Below are positions 23,231 to 33,272 of a stretch of DNA of 64,000 nt, piece after piece; position 1 is the first letter of the stretch, and every line of letters begins with the position of its first letter. A model generated the notes under the pieces. That model saw only the letters and a program-made list of their open reading frames with translations. It ran no database searches and was not told the origin of the DNA. The stretch comes from Gnetum montanum (lineage: Eukaryota; Streptophyta; Gnetopsida; Gnetales; Gnetaceae). The position numbers and the translations under genes were made by a program. Location of the stretch: positions 674,347 through 738,346 of the forward strand of contig MNCI01037709.1 in NCBI GenBank assembly GCA_015680685.1. The letters run 5' to 3'.

Positions 23231-24303
23231 GATGCTCACGAAGGCCCTTGTGGGGGCCATTATGCTAGGAGATGCATAGCCATAAAAATCCTCATGGCAT
23301 GATATTATTGGCCAACAATCTTTAGGGATGCACACCAATTTGTTTGCGCTTGTGATCATTACTAGAGGGATGGTGAAATGACAGCTTGAATGGAGTAGAC
23401 ACAGTAGTGGATTCAACTTCTTGAGCCATTCAATATTTGGGGCATTAACTTTATGGGTCCCATCGCACCTTTATCAAAATGAAAGACATATATAATAGTC
23501 GCAGTTGACTATTGCACCAAGTGGGTAGAAGCAGTAGTTGTCATTGATTGTACATCCACCATTAATATCATAAATGTGTTTGGTGTGCCTTGTGTGTTAA
23601 TTTTTAATAATGGAACTTATTTTACAAGTGCTACTTTTTGAAAGCTTATGCAACACTTGGGGGTTGAGTATAAACTCACAACACCATATCACCCCTAGGC
23701 CAATGGTCAAGTAGAGGTCACTAATTGGGAGATTACAAAAATTTTAACGATTACCATTAGCAAATACCAAAGGGACTAGAGCACCAAATTAAATGATGCC
23801 CCTTGGGCCTATTTCTCCACATGGAAGCTTCCCATAGGTTGTTCTCCCTATGAGCTCATGTATGAAAAACTACCAACACTACCCATCCAATCTGAGCTCT
23901 GTATGCTCTCTACAGCCTGTGACCTTGACCTAAATCTAAATTTAGCATAGAAAGAATGATTAATGAACCTTAACTTGCTAGATGAAAATTAGTTAATGGC
24001 ACTATCATCCAATGAAATGCATAAGGCATTCAACACAAAATGTAATGACCTCAAGATAAGAAAGGGCAAGTTTCAACTAGGAAACAAATTTCTCTATTGA
24101 AATCCTACACATGTACCCTAACGAACCAAATTTTAGACATTGTGGAAAGTACCTTACATTATTGATGAGACTTTTCCATCTGGGGCCATGATCATCTACA
24201 AACTTAACAACCCAAATAAGAAACAATTAGTCAACATCTAATAAGTAAAACCTTTCCACGAGCCCAAGCCAACCAACTCTACAAACATCTCATCAGATGG
24301 ATA
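23231..24303 (+). pseudogene. Integrase of element A
   Basis: Integrase inserts the cDNA. The HHCC zinc part is visible (DAHEGPCGGHY, then CACDHY with TAG at 23363-23365 where element D has CAG). The core reads WGINFMGPIAPLS, then VAVDYCTKWVEA with the first catalytic Asp. The second reads FNNG where the family has FDNG. GQVEVTNWEI keeps the Glu. A TAG stands at 23696-23698 inside HPQANGQ. A GKFQLGN segment and LVNI tail complete it. Confidence 0.8.
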
Positions 24304-24334
24304 ACCATGCTCAATCATTTGGATCTCCCCCTTC

Positions 24335-24620
24335 CAGCTTAGTCATGGGGGAGATAGCCATCCATACTAACACTTTATATGGATCCTCAATCTTTTGACT
24401 TTTTTTTTACACATTTTTTTTTTACAAATTTTTGTTTTCATATTCATTATTTTATATATTTGTTTTGTATCTTTTTATTTTTATTTTTTTTTTCAAGTTA
24501 TTGATCTTTCCTAAGTTTTTGTTTTACACCATCATTAATATATTTGATATTTATTGGATAATCTTTTACTTCCTTTTATATCTTCTTGTGTTTGATGTGT
24601 TTCTCTACTCTTTTTGCTAA
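24335..24620 (+). other. Purine tract and T-rich tract after pol
   Basis: Just past integrase, TTAGTCATGGGGGAGATAG (about 24341-24359) is followed by a T-rich tract with TTTTTACA and TTTACAA units up to about 24600. The same pair occurs at 26210-26420 and, in reverse, at 15485-15667 and 51848-51990. The purine string resembles the 3' polypurine tract of this family but lies far from an LTR. Confidence 0.5.
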
Positions 24621-25185
24621 TAAGTTGTCAGGTACAATGGTAATGTGCTACTTGATGGTGGTATGCTTTATTTGTAATTTAATTGTTGATGTCTAGTTTT
24701 TGACTTTGAACATCATTACTGACAACTGGGACATGGTTTTTTTTCTTGTAACAGGCAGTGAGTCCACATAATCCACCCATCCACATACTCTATGGTTTTC
24801 CTTATTTTGGAAACGTGCAGTCCCTTCTTCATTAATGCAACTTTAATAAATTGGTAACTTGTGTAGTTTTTTGGAATTGGGAAGAAATTAAAGGTTTGGA
24901 CAGGGTGTGGCATCAAAGGGATGTGATATTCTTCTTGCTTTTCTATTTTCCTATGTGTAGGAGTGTTCTCGTGAGCTTCTCACCGTTCTGCATCATTTGT
25001 CAATAAGAAGTCAAATAAGTCCTTGCATGGTGTGGTCCTCATCAAAAAAAAAAGAAAAAAAAGAAAAAAAAAAGAAGGATTCAAAGCACATCCCTTGGAC
25101 AAAATAAATGTGAGAAATGCATGGGTCTTTGCATGGTGTGGTTCCCATTAAAAAAAACATGGGAATTCAAATCCTCATGGTAGGA
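24621..25185. other. Pol-to-LTR spacer of the gypsy family
   Basis: Non-coding. It shares the phrase CAGTGAGTCCACATAATCCA and following bases (24756-24850) with 26535-26625, and its 25065-25140 part matches element B. A-rich runs lie at 25044-25075. It may carry the boundary between element A and the integrase fragment that follows. Confidence 0.4.
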
Positions 25186-26185
25186 TATTATGGTCTAATC
25201 ATCTTCAAGGATGTTCACTAGTTCTCTTGTTTGTGTTAATTTTGCCAAAAAGATGAAGGGATGATTGTATGAATAGAAGGATCCCAATAGTAGATTCAAT
25301 CATTAGAGTCTTTTGATCTTTGAGGCATTGATTTCATGGGGGTCCATTAACCTCATATTCAATGGAAAGGTGTACATCATCATAGCAGTTAACTACTACA
25401 TCAAATGGGTTGAGGTTGTCATCATTGCCAACTCTTCATCTTCTATAGCAACATAATTTGTACAAAAAATGTATTAAATAGGTTTGGTATGCCAAGGGCA
25501 CTTATTTTTGACAATGGAATACATTTTATAGGTGCAACTTTTTAGAAATTGATCCAACACTTAGAGGTGGAACACAAAGTAATAACTTCATACCATATGC
25601 AAGATAACAGTCAAGTAGAAGTCACAAATAGGGAAATAACTAGGATACTAACACGTACAATTAGTAAATATAGAAAAGAATGAAGCACAAAAAACAATGA
25701 TGCTCTCTAGGCTTATTGGTTTACTTGAAAATTTCATATTAGTTATTTCTCTTGTGAGTTAGTGTACGAAAAGATACGAACTCTTCCAATCCAAGTAGAG
25801 CCCCATACAGTTTCAATAGCTTGTGAACTTGACCTTGATCTGAGTCTAGCACAAAGAAAATGATTAGTGAGCTATCCATGAATTAAGTGCACAAGGTACA
25901 CACCAAATAACATCATGAATTAAGGATAAGAAAAGTTAAATTCCAACTAGGAGATATGATTCTTTACTATAATCCCATGTACATCCCACAACACACAAAA
26001 TTTTAAACACTATGAAAAGGACCTTATATTATTCATGCAACTTTTCCATCTGGGGCCATGACAATTTATCACCCTTTTAGCCTAGACAAGTGGTTACTAG
26101 TCAACATCCAACAAGTGAAACCTTTCCTTAAACCAAGGATAACCAATGGCATGGACACCTCAACAAATGGCCAAGCACATTCTAT
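25186..26185 (+). pseudogene. Second integrase fragment
   Basis: A further gypsy integrase, homologous to 23280-24290 but a separate copy. It keeps YYWPTIF-like sequence in altered form, GIDFMG, and AVNYYIKWVEV with the first catalytic Asp changed to Asn. LIFDNGIHF keeps the second Asp, and SQVEVTNREI keeps the Glu. LPIQVEPHTVSIACELDLDLSL follows. Many stops occur. Only the 3' end of pol is present, so it is a 5'-truncated element or a duplication of the region. Confidence 0.75.
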
Positions 26186-26868
26186 CTTTCAAATCTCCTC
26201 CTTCTAACTCAATCGTGGGGGAGATGGCCATCCGTGTTAAGATTCTATGATGGCTACTAAGTTTTTCAACTCTTTTATTTTACACTGTTCTTTATACATT
26301 TTTAATGTTCTTGAATATTTTACAACTTATTTTATATGTTTTCCTTGGTTGATTTTTCCTTATGTGTTATTTTCTTAATTATTATTCATTAGGAATCTTG
26401 CGCTTTTGCTACAGTTGCTACTATTGGAAGTTCATCTAAAACTATACTTAATGTTTGGATTGATTATTCAGTGACTAGATTTTTTTTTCAAATTATGAGA
26501 TTATTTAATGGAGTATTAATTTTTTTATGGTATTAGGTAGTAAGCCCATGTCATCCATCCATTCCACAATTTTATGAGGTTTTTCATCTTAGAAGCATGA
26601 GGTCCTTTCCTAATTACAACTTATCTCTTGGTCATTTTGAAATCAATCCCATCATGTTACCACAAAACATCTAGTTTTATATTACCTCAGCATATTTTTT
26701 TTTACTTTACATCTCCTTTTCCTAGCAAATTTCACACCTTATTCAATGTTGCACCATCCTTCTAGGATTTTTTGGCTTCATTTGGATTCTCATTTCATCC
26801 TCAAACTCTTTCAAAATACTTCGATTTTTGTTGTTGAAATTACTTCAAATATTGCGTCAAGGCATATC
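26186..26868. other. Pol-to-LTR spacer, second copy
   Basis: AATCGTGGGGGAGATGGCCA (about 26207) and a T-rich tract (26260-26420) follow the integrase fragment, then sequence homologous to 24756-24850. No coding potential was seen. Confidence 0.45.
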
Positions 26869-27300
26869 TGTTGATGTAGCATGATGCATCGATGCATCCC
26901 CATCAACACAACACAAAAATAGTATAAATGCACATGACACTTAGTTGTTTTTCACCATTTTCTTCCAGATGAAAGAGGAGGTTTTTCCATTTTCAGAGCC
27001 TAGACACCTTCTAAACACCTTAACTTGTAAACCACTTGTTTGATTCACCTTGTTCTTTGATTTCCTAGCTATTGAAGGCAAGCTTTACATCGTGGGGATC
27101 ACAAACCTTTGGTTTATGATAGAAAATGTTGGTACATTTTGGCCATTTCATGGAACAGTAAGACTAATTACTAAGAAAAATTTGAATCAACATGAAGAAA
27201 AGATCAGGTGTGCCTAAGATAGCAAGTGGAAGTTGGCTAACCACCCAAGATCAGTAGTTTAGCAAAAATATTTCTTTCAAATAAAAAATTTTTATAATCT
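26869..27300 (+). repeat. Candidate LTR promoter
   Basis: It begins TGTTGATG. A 16-bp perfect palindrome GATGCATCGATGCATC (26883-26898) sits inside an outer inverted repeat (26869-26876 with 26901-26908). TATAAA at 26923-26928 follows. The position after a pol remnant and spacer fits a 3' LTR, but no purine tract or end with TG...CA was confirmed. Confidence 0.4.
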
Positions 27301-27501
27301 AGATCTTATGTATCTTGGACGTAATAAATCTTCCATGGGAACAGTGGTGTAGGTAGAAGTGTTTAAACCTTTGCAAATTTATTTTACGCCCAACAATATT
27401 CCGCCTTCTCAAGAGCCACGTATATACAAACACATTCAAAATAGTGAATGTCAGATTCCTCTCCTTTGCCGATTGGATGCGTAACTTTGGCGCAAGCCTC
27501 T

Positions 27502-27919
27502 GTTGGCGACCGTTTGGGACGCGACCGCCAATGAGTGTCCTCAAACAGGATTTAGGTGCCTGCTGGTCTCTGGCAACACCAAGGCCCAGATACCTCCAAA
27601 TAACTCAGTAGTTAATGTGAGTATGTGTGTGTGCTGTTGCGGCGTGCGGTTGTGAGAAATGTGACAATTTCGTTGTGTGTGAACTACAAATGACTTACTT
27701 TAAAGAGATTCAGCCAACTTTGTCTAGTACTGTGAGTTATCGAAAGTTTCCTATTTTGTTCAACTACCTAGTCTCCGTGGTCCTTATAATACCTGCTTGT
27801 AACAAATAAAATTTTGCAAAAACATTTGAGCACAACTCCGCAATCTACTCCTAATTTTCCCCAGAGAAAGAGATAGTTCCACAAGAAAACTAGAAATAGA
27901 GCAAGATTCAATGGAAATA
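27502..27919 (+). repeat. Left arm of a long inverted repeat
   Basis: From GTTGGCGACCGTTTGGGACG onward this arm is the near-identical reverse complement of 32617-33034, with scattered differences. It ends at the assembly gap, so the arm may be longer. The outer end has its own small palindrome (TTGGCG...CGCCAA). Long inverted ends of this size are typical of Mutator-like DNA transposons, but the flanks (AAGCCTCT and CGAAAATT) do not match. Confidence 0.75.
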
Positions 27920-28864
27920 NNNNNNNNNNNNNNNNNNNNNNNNNNNNNNNNNNNNNNNNNNNNNNNNNNNNNNNNNNNNNNNNNNNNNNNNNNNNNNNNN
28001 NNNNNNNNNNNNNNNNNNNNNNNNNNNNNNNNNNNNNNNNNNNNNNNNNNNNNNNNNNNNNNNNNNNNNNNNNNNNNNNNNNNNNNNNNNNNNNNNNNNN
28101 NNNNNNNNNNNNNNNNNNNNNNNNNNNNNNNNNNNNNNNNNNNNNNNNNNNNNNNNNNNNNNNNNNNNNNNNNNNNNNNNNNNNNNNNNNNNNNNNNNNN
28201 NNNNNNNNNNNNNNNNNNNNNNNNNNNNNNNNNNNNNNNNNNNNNNNNNNNNNNNNNNNNNNNNNNNNNNNNNNNNNNNNNNNNNNNNNNNNNNNNNNNN
28301 NNNNNNNNNNNNNNNNNNNNNNNNNNNNNNNNNNNNNNNNNNNNNNNNNNNNNNNNNNNNNNNNNNNNNNNNNNNNNNNNNNNNNNNNNNNNNNNNNNNN
28401 NNNNNNNNNNNNNNNNNNNNNNNNNNNNNNNNNNNNNNNNNNNNNNNNNNNNNNNNNNNNNNNNNNNNNNNNNNNNNNNNNNNNNNNNNNNNNNNNNNNN
28501 NNNNNNNNNNNNNNNNNNNNNNNNNNNNNNNNNNNNNNNNNNNNNNNNNNNNNNNNNNNNNNNNNNNNNNNNNNNNNNNNNNNNNNNNNNNNNNNNNNNN
28601 NNNNNNNNNNNNNNNNNNNNNNNNNNNNNNNNNNNNNNNNNNNNNNNNNNNNNNNNNNNNNNNNNNNNNNNNNNNNNNNNNNNNNNNNNNNNNNNNNNNN
28701 NNNNNNNNNNNNNNNNNNNNNNNNNNNNNNNNNNNNNNNNNNNNNNNNNNNNNNNNNNNNNNNNNNNNNNNNNNNNNNNNNNNNNNNNNNNNNNNNNNNN
28801 NNNNNNNNNNNNNNNNNNNNNNNNNNNNNNNNNNNNNNNNNNNNNNNNNNNNNNNNNNNNNNNN
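27920..28864. other. Assembly gap
   Basis: A run of 945 N. Apparent long ORFs across it are artefacts. Confidence 1.
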
Positions 28865-29645
28865 TCAAAAACACATAAACATTTTTCCAGCAGAGCCCCT
28901 TTTTATCGAAGATTTGCATATTTGATTTGTAACCCTTCGATGATGTAGAAACTGCCATCCACCAAGAAGCTAGAGTAGAGCAGAACCATTTTATTTAAAT
29001 TCAAATCTTGAAACTCCCCTTTTTGCAACGATCCACCTTTAACTTCGTCACGAATCAAAAAGAGGTCTGCAATATTTGTCGTAGAAATTTGCGGTGTTGT
29101 TTCCTACAGGTCTAGGGTTCACTTGGCCGTTCGGTCTTCACGGCCCGATCTCCCTGGTGGTTCCAACACCAACCATGGCCGCAACCACCACCGAGAATGC
29201 GGTAGAGGATGTTGCTCCCGATCGCGCTCTCTCTCCACCGCTGGCCGCCAAGCCCTGCTCTCCAACCACGGCTGATCTAGCCTCGGATCTGGTTCTCATG
29301 TCGGTTTTGGGACATCTGCCGCTGCTGCTGGCTGCGCACAAAATTACGCCCATGCCCCTACAAACTAGTAACACGCGTTTTCTGGCGCGCAGGGCAACGC
29401 GCGCCCGCCTGTGATTGACGACAGCGATGGTGACGGCGATGGCGATGGCGGGGGATTTATGTGCCGCGGTGAATGCAGGAGGCCAACATCTTGTAGGGTT
29501 TCGATATACCAGGGTTTCTGAAAATTGCAGAAACCTTCAACGTTTTCTAAAATGTTTTGTTTGTTTCTTCTGGGACTTCGCCTGTTTGCCGAAAAAAATG
29601 AGCACACAGAAAAGTAATGAATCCGCCCTTAATTTTTAAAACATT
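28865..29645. other. GC-rich stretch, origin unknown
   Basis: A block of high GC content (about 29100-29470) within AT-rich DNA. A plus-strand frame of 106 codons (29094-29414) and a minus-strand frame overlap it, and neither has a domain I recognise. Repeats of GGCGAT lie near 29426-29450. It may be an exon or leader captured from a host gene, or a genuine CpG-rich gene start; I cannot decide. Confidence 0.3.
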
Positions 29646-29649
29646 CAAT

Positions 29650-30075
29650 TCAACAACATGGGTAGCCACTGCATCCTCTTGAATTCACTGTTGCCATTGC
29701 TCCTTGAAGTTGCACTTCTTCTTGATTTCCTTTCCTGAAAGATGAAATTGGTCCTGAAACTATGCGCGAGGATGAAAATTTCCGTGTCATCAGGATCTTA
29801 CTTTGTGTCTTCTTTTGCTTCATGCATCTCCTAACAAGTTGGAAATATGCAGCTTTGGGAATTGCTATTAACTTTTTCATGCAGTAATACAACAATCATA
29901 TCTGCATTTTTGACAATGGTCAACCAATGTGCAACAATTATAGTTGTTTTGTTAACCATGATTCTATCAAGAGCTTCCTACACTATCCTTTCAGATTCAA
30001 CATCCAAACACTTGTAGCTTCATCGAGAAGAAGAAAATCAACATTTTTGTTGGGCATGGTTCTCTTAGAATCCTT
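29650..30075 (-). pseudogene. ABCB transporter fragment
   Basis: ABCB (P-glycoprotein) proteins are plant membrane exporters, including auxin and metabolite carriers. On the minus strand the fragment has the Walker B stretch FLLLDEATS (about 30010-30040). After a frameshift it has the D-loop region LDVESERIV, a TAG stop, and [17 protein letters not shown] with the switch histidine (about 29925-29990). The family has Arg after AH; here it is Trp, a C-to-T change. A serine-rich segment resembling the linker after the first nucleotide-binding domain follows (SSSRIVSG). Walker A and all membrane segments are absent. It is a dead piece within the inverted-repeat region. Confidence 0.75.
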
Positions 30076-31250
30076 CCATGGTATTCAACTGGTCAACAAA
30101 CCTGTATCTTGCTTCCTACTTGTTGAGGCCAGATTAGCAAGATATGCTACAAAACTTGAGGATATATATATATATATATATTTTATCTTTCCAAGTCCAA
30201 AGATTTTGGGTCCCGTTGTAAGCTTGACATAGGCACTATGCTCCCATATTTTTTTTCTCAAACCCAAACTTTAGCCACTTCTCTAAGAACTTTTAACCCA
30301 TTTAATCTTACCAGTCTGCTCCATGAAATGGCCAAAATGTGCCAATAGCCTCAACTGGTAAAAAAGCCGTAACACAAAAAAAAAACAAACGCCACAGCGG
30401 AAGAGCTCTTGATCGTACGTGCTCATTCATGGGTAGATGGACTTCATGCTTGCACAAAACTTGCACTGCAGATCCAAAGTTCATGTCTTCTGCAATGAGT
30501 CTTCTCACACTTTCTATGTCTTCGCGGCCCCTGCTCAAGCACAAGCACAAACCCCATCATCATCCACCCTACAATAGCATCCGGAATAGCCCATTATGGG
30601 GAGGAGGTGTTACAGGGTAACCCTGACATGAGATCGAGACATGGGCAAGTGCCTCTCTTCTCCATTTCTGCTCCAGCGATGAAATCGCGTCGCGAAGGGT
30701 TCGATTTGGCACAAGATCGTCCGCCAAAACATTCTTCTCTCTGCAAACGCAGCATAGCATGTCATGGGATTTGTATGATGAAGAATTTGGAAGGCAGGGA
30801 TTATGTTCCAGGAAAAGATTATTAGGATTGCAGTTAAATCTTGTGCTGATGTTGCAAAGATGGAGATGATCATTGAGTTACTGGAAAGATTGCAAAATGC
30901 TCTGAAAAAGATGTAACGTCATTCGGTACATGGCCAGAGATGCTGCAGATCAGGAAGTATTTAGTATTTTTAATGAACCAAGTATAAAGATCACACGTGG
31001 TCCCTAGAATATGGATTAATTTCTTCAAGTTAGGGACCAATAGATATATATTTATTATGATTACTATCTCTATTACTATGATTTAAAGAAAATATTTTAT
31101 TATTTCAAAAGGAAAGAGAAGTTATAGGGTAGTTATTCAATGTTATATGTATAGAACAAGTGTCCTTTGCAATTTTTAATATCATGGTGGTGATAACTTC
31201 CCCTTGGTGGTTACAACTAAATTTTAATTTCCCATGGTACTTATAACCAC
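30076..31250. other. No assignable gene
   Basis: A TA dinucleotide run lies at about 30164-30180. ORFs of 60-93 codons occur on both strands between 30300 and 30900, with somewhat higher GC than the surroundings, but no domain could be named. The stretch could be further captured gene debris. Confidence 0.35.
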
Positions 31251-31254
31251 CAAG

Positions 31255-32230
31255 GCCACTTGTCAACTATAGCCTTTTTGTCTCCAAAATGGCCACTTGT
31301 CAACTAAATGGGCTACTTCTCAACCACCAAGGACACTTGTCACCTACAACTTGTTTATATCCATGGTGACCACTTGTCAACTGAACGAAGACACTTGGTG
31401 ACTGAAAGGTCACTTGTCAACTGCATGGGACACGTGTCAACTGCAACTTGTTTCTCTCCATGGTGAACACTTGGCAACTAAGTGAAGACACTTGGCAACT
31501 AAGTGAAGACACTTGGCAACTAAATGGAGACACTTGGCAATTACATGGGACATATGTCAGATGCAGCATTTTTATCTCGTTTGTGGTTGAAACCACCCAA
31601 AATTGTTGTAACTTACCTAACTTGTTGGGCAAGTAACCTCCTAACTTGTTGGGCAAGTAATGTCCTAATTGGTTGGCTAGGTTACTTGGGAGAGAAGTTA
31701 GGTGAGATATTTTTGAATATGTAACTTCCCTACCTACCTTGGAACCCTATAAAAAGGCTTCAAGGGTCAAGGAGGAGGATAATAATCACTTCTCACATCA
31801 CTTGGGGTCTCATACATCACATTTTGAAGGCTACTAGTTAGCACTTGGGCTCTTACTTGGAGACACTTTGAGTCTTGGGAGAAAAGCATTTTGTAAAGAA
31901 GAAGTTGTGACGATTGCTTGCAAGATGGCTTGCTAGAATAAAGATTTCAGCCTCTTTGTCATGATCCTGTGAGTTATGCATTTCATTTTTTTTGTTTTGT
32001 TTAAATTGTTTAGCTAGTGGTTTAGATAGTATCATCCTTGGCAAGTAATTTTGGGATTTTTAGATTGCTCTTATTGTTCTTGTTGCCCAATAGAAATTTC
32101 TTTTAAATTTTTGCCATAGAAGCGCTTGTGTTTAAAAGCCTTAAGAGCATTTTAGTAGTAAATTTCATTATTGTGCAACGTGTGGGAACTGCTATTGGGA
32201 TTGTTGTAAGAGAGCCTCTGTTTGTAGTCA
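31255..32230 (+). repeat. LTR-like promoter with 21-bp tandem repeats
   Basis: Four tandem copies of a 21-bp unit starting ACACTTGGCAACTAAGTGAA lie at 31467, 31488, 31509 and 31530, with more diverged copies back to about 31255. TATAAAAA follows at 31748-31755 and AATAAAG at about 31938. That order (repeats, TATA box, poly(A)-like signal) fits the U3-R part of an LTR in plus sense. The ends and any coding region were not found. Confidence 0.5.
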
Positions 32231-32616
32231 CGCCGTTGAACAATTCAGTAGTTAAGAGGGTTCAGAAAATCTTTGGTATTTTGATGGGACCAGAATAGCT
32301 TCCTTTTATCTTTAAAGTGAATTCTCGTGGTATTTCAATCAGAAATTGTCAAGTCTTTTAAAGGTTCTGTTTGAATGCAATCGTTGACATCTATTATCTA
32401 GTCAAAATGGAGTCTCGTACGTGGTAGTCTATGCAGCAATTTTTGGTAGCATAATAGGATTGTCTTGAAGATATTGCTTGTTTGAGCCTTGGAAGTTTGA
32501 ACAAATTGTAGATATTGAATTTGGGATAGCTTTATTGCGAAGTGTTTACTCATGTCATTTTACCTTGTTTAAATATTTGAGGTCTACACAAATCTGCTTT
32601 CTTTTCTTTTCTGCTT
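32231..32616. other. Non-coding, between LTR-like part and repeat arm
   Basis: No ORF or known motif. It may be the leader of the LTR element to its left. Confidence 0.35.
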
Positions 32617-33034
32617 ATTTCCATCGAATCTTGCTCTATTTCTAGTTTTCTTGTGGAACTATCTCTTTCTCTGGGGAAAATTAGGAGTAGATTGTGGAGT
32701 TGTGCTCAAATGTTTTTGCAAAATTTTATTTGTTACAAGTAGGTATTATAAGGACCGCGTAGACTAGGCAGTTGAACAAAATAGGAAATTTTCAAGAACT
32801 CACAGTACTTGGCAAAGTTGGCTGAATCTCTTTAAAGTAAGTCATTTGTAGTTCACACACAACGCAATTGTTACATTTTACACAACCACATGCCGCAACA
32901 GCACACACACATACTCACATTAACTACTGAGTTTATTTGGAGGTATCTGGGCCTTGGTGTTGCCAGAGACCAGCAGGCACCTAAATCCTGTTTGAGGACA
33001 CTCGTTGGCGGTCGCGTCCCAAACGGTCGCCAAC
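32617..33034 (-). repeat. Right arm of the long inverted repeat
   Basis: Reverse complement of 27502-27919. It extends slightly further inward (to about 32600) where the left arm is hidden by the gap. Differences from the left arm include several C/T and G/A changes, so the arms are not recent identical copies. Confidence 0.75.
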
Positions 33035-33272
33035 CGAAAATTTCTTGAAATTTTTCTAACTCCCCAAGGTTTAACCATTAAAATAATATTAAAATCATAA
33101 TCCAAACTAGGTCAAACCTCAAAATAAAATTTGGTAGCCAACAAATAAAATAATAAACCTTCCAAGATTACAAATGAACCTTAGTGTAACCTAACCCAAT
33201 AAGAATGGTATCAGAAAGAAACTAACGATTATACACTAAAATGCTAATCTATGGTTACATTTGTGATCATAG

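Larger units (their letters stand above)
9957..24620 (+). mobile_element. Gypsy element A, interrupted by element B
   Basis: A plus-sense Ty3/gypsy retrotransposon with 5' LTR (9957-10870), tRNA-Asp-like primer-binding site, gag (11030 onward), then protease, RT, RNase H and integrase up to about 24300. Element B (12878-20037) is inserted near the end of the gag zinc-knuckle region with a CTTTA duplication on both sides. The pol sequence (GYSGYNQI, VFMDDFSTY, WGINFMGP) and the tRNA-Asp-type primer site suggest the Athila/Tat branch of plant gypsy elements. All genes carry stops and frameshifts. No 3' LTR was identified, so the right boundary is approximate. Confidence 0.8.

Noticed and set aside
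27768-28958. Long open frames on both strands across the gap
   Set aside because: They consist of unknown residues from the run of N and carry no evidence of coding.
29094-29414. GC-rich 106-codon ORF as a host gene
   Set aside because: No domain, no supporting splice pattern, and an overlapping frame on the other strand; left as unknown GC-rich DNA.
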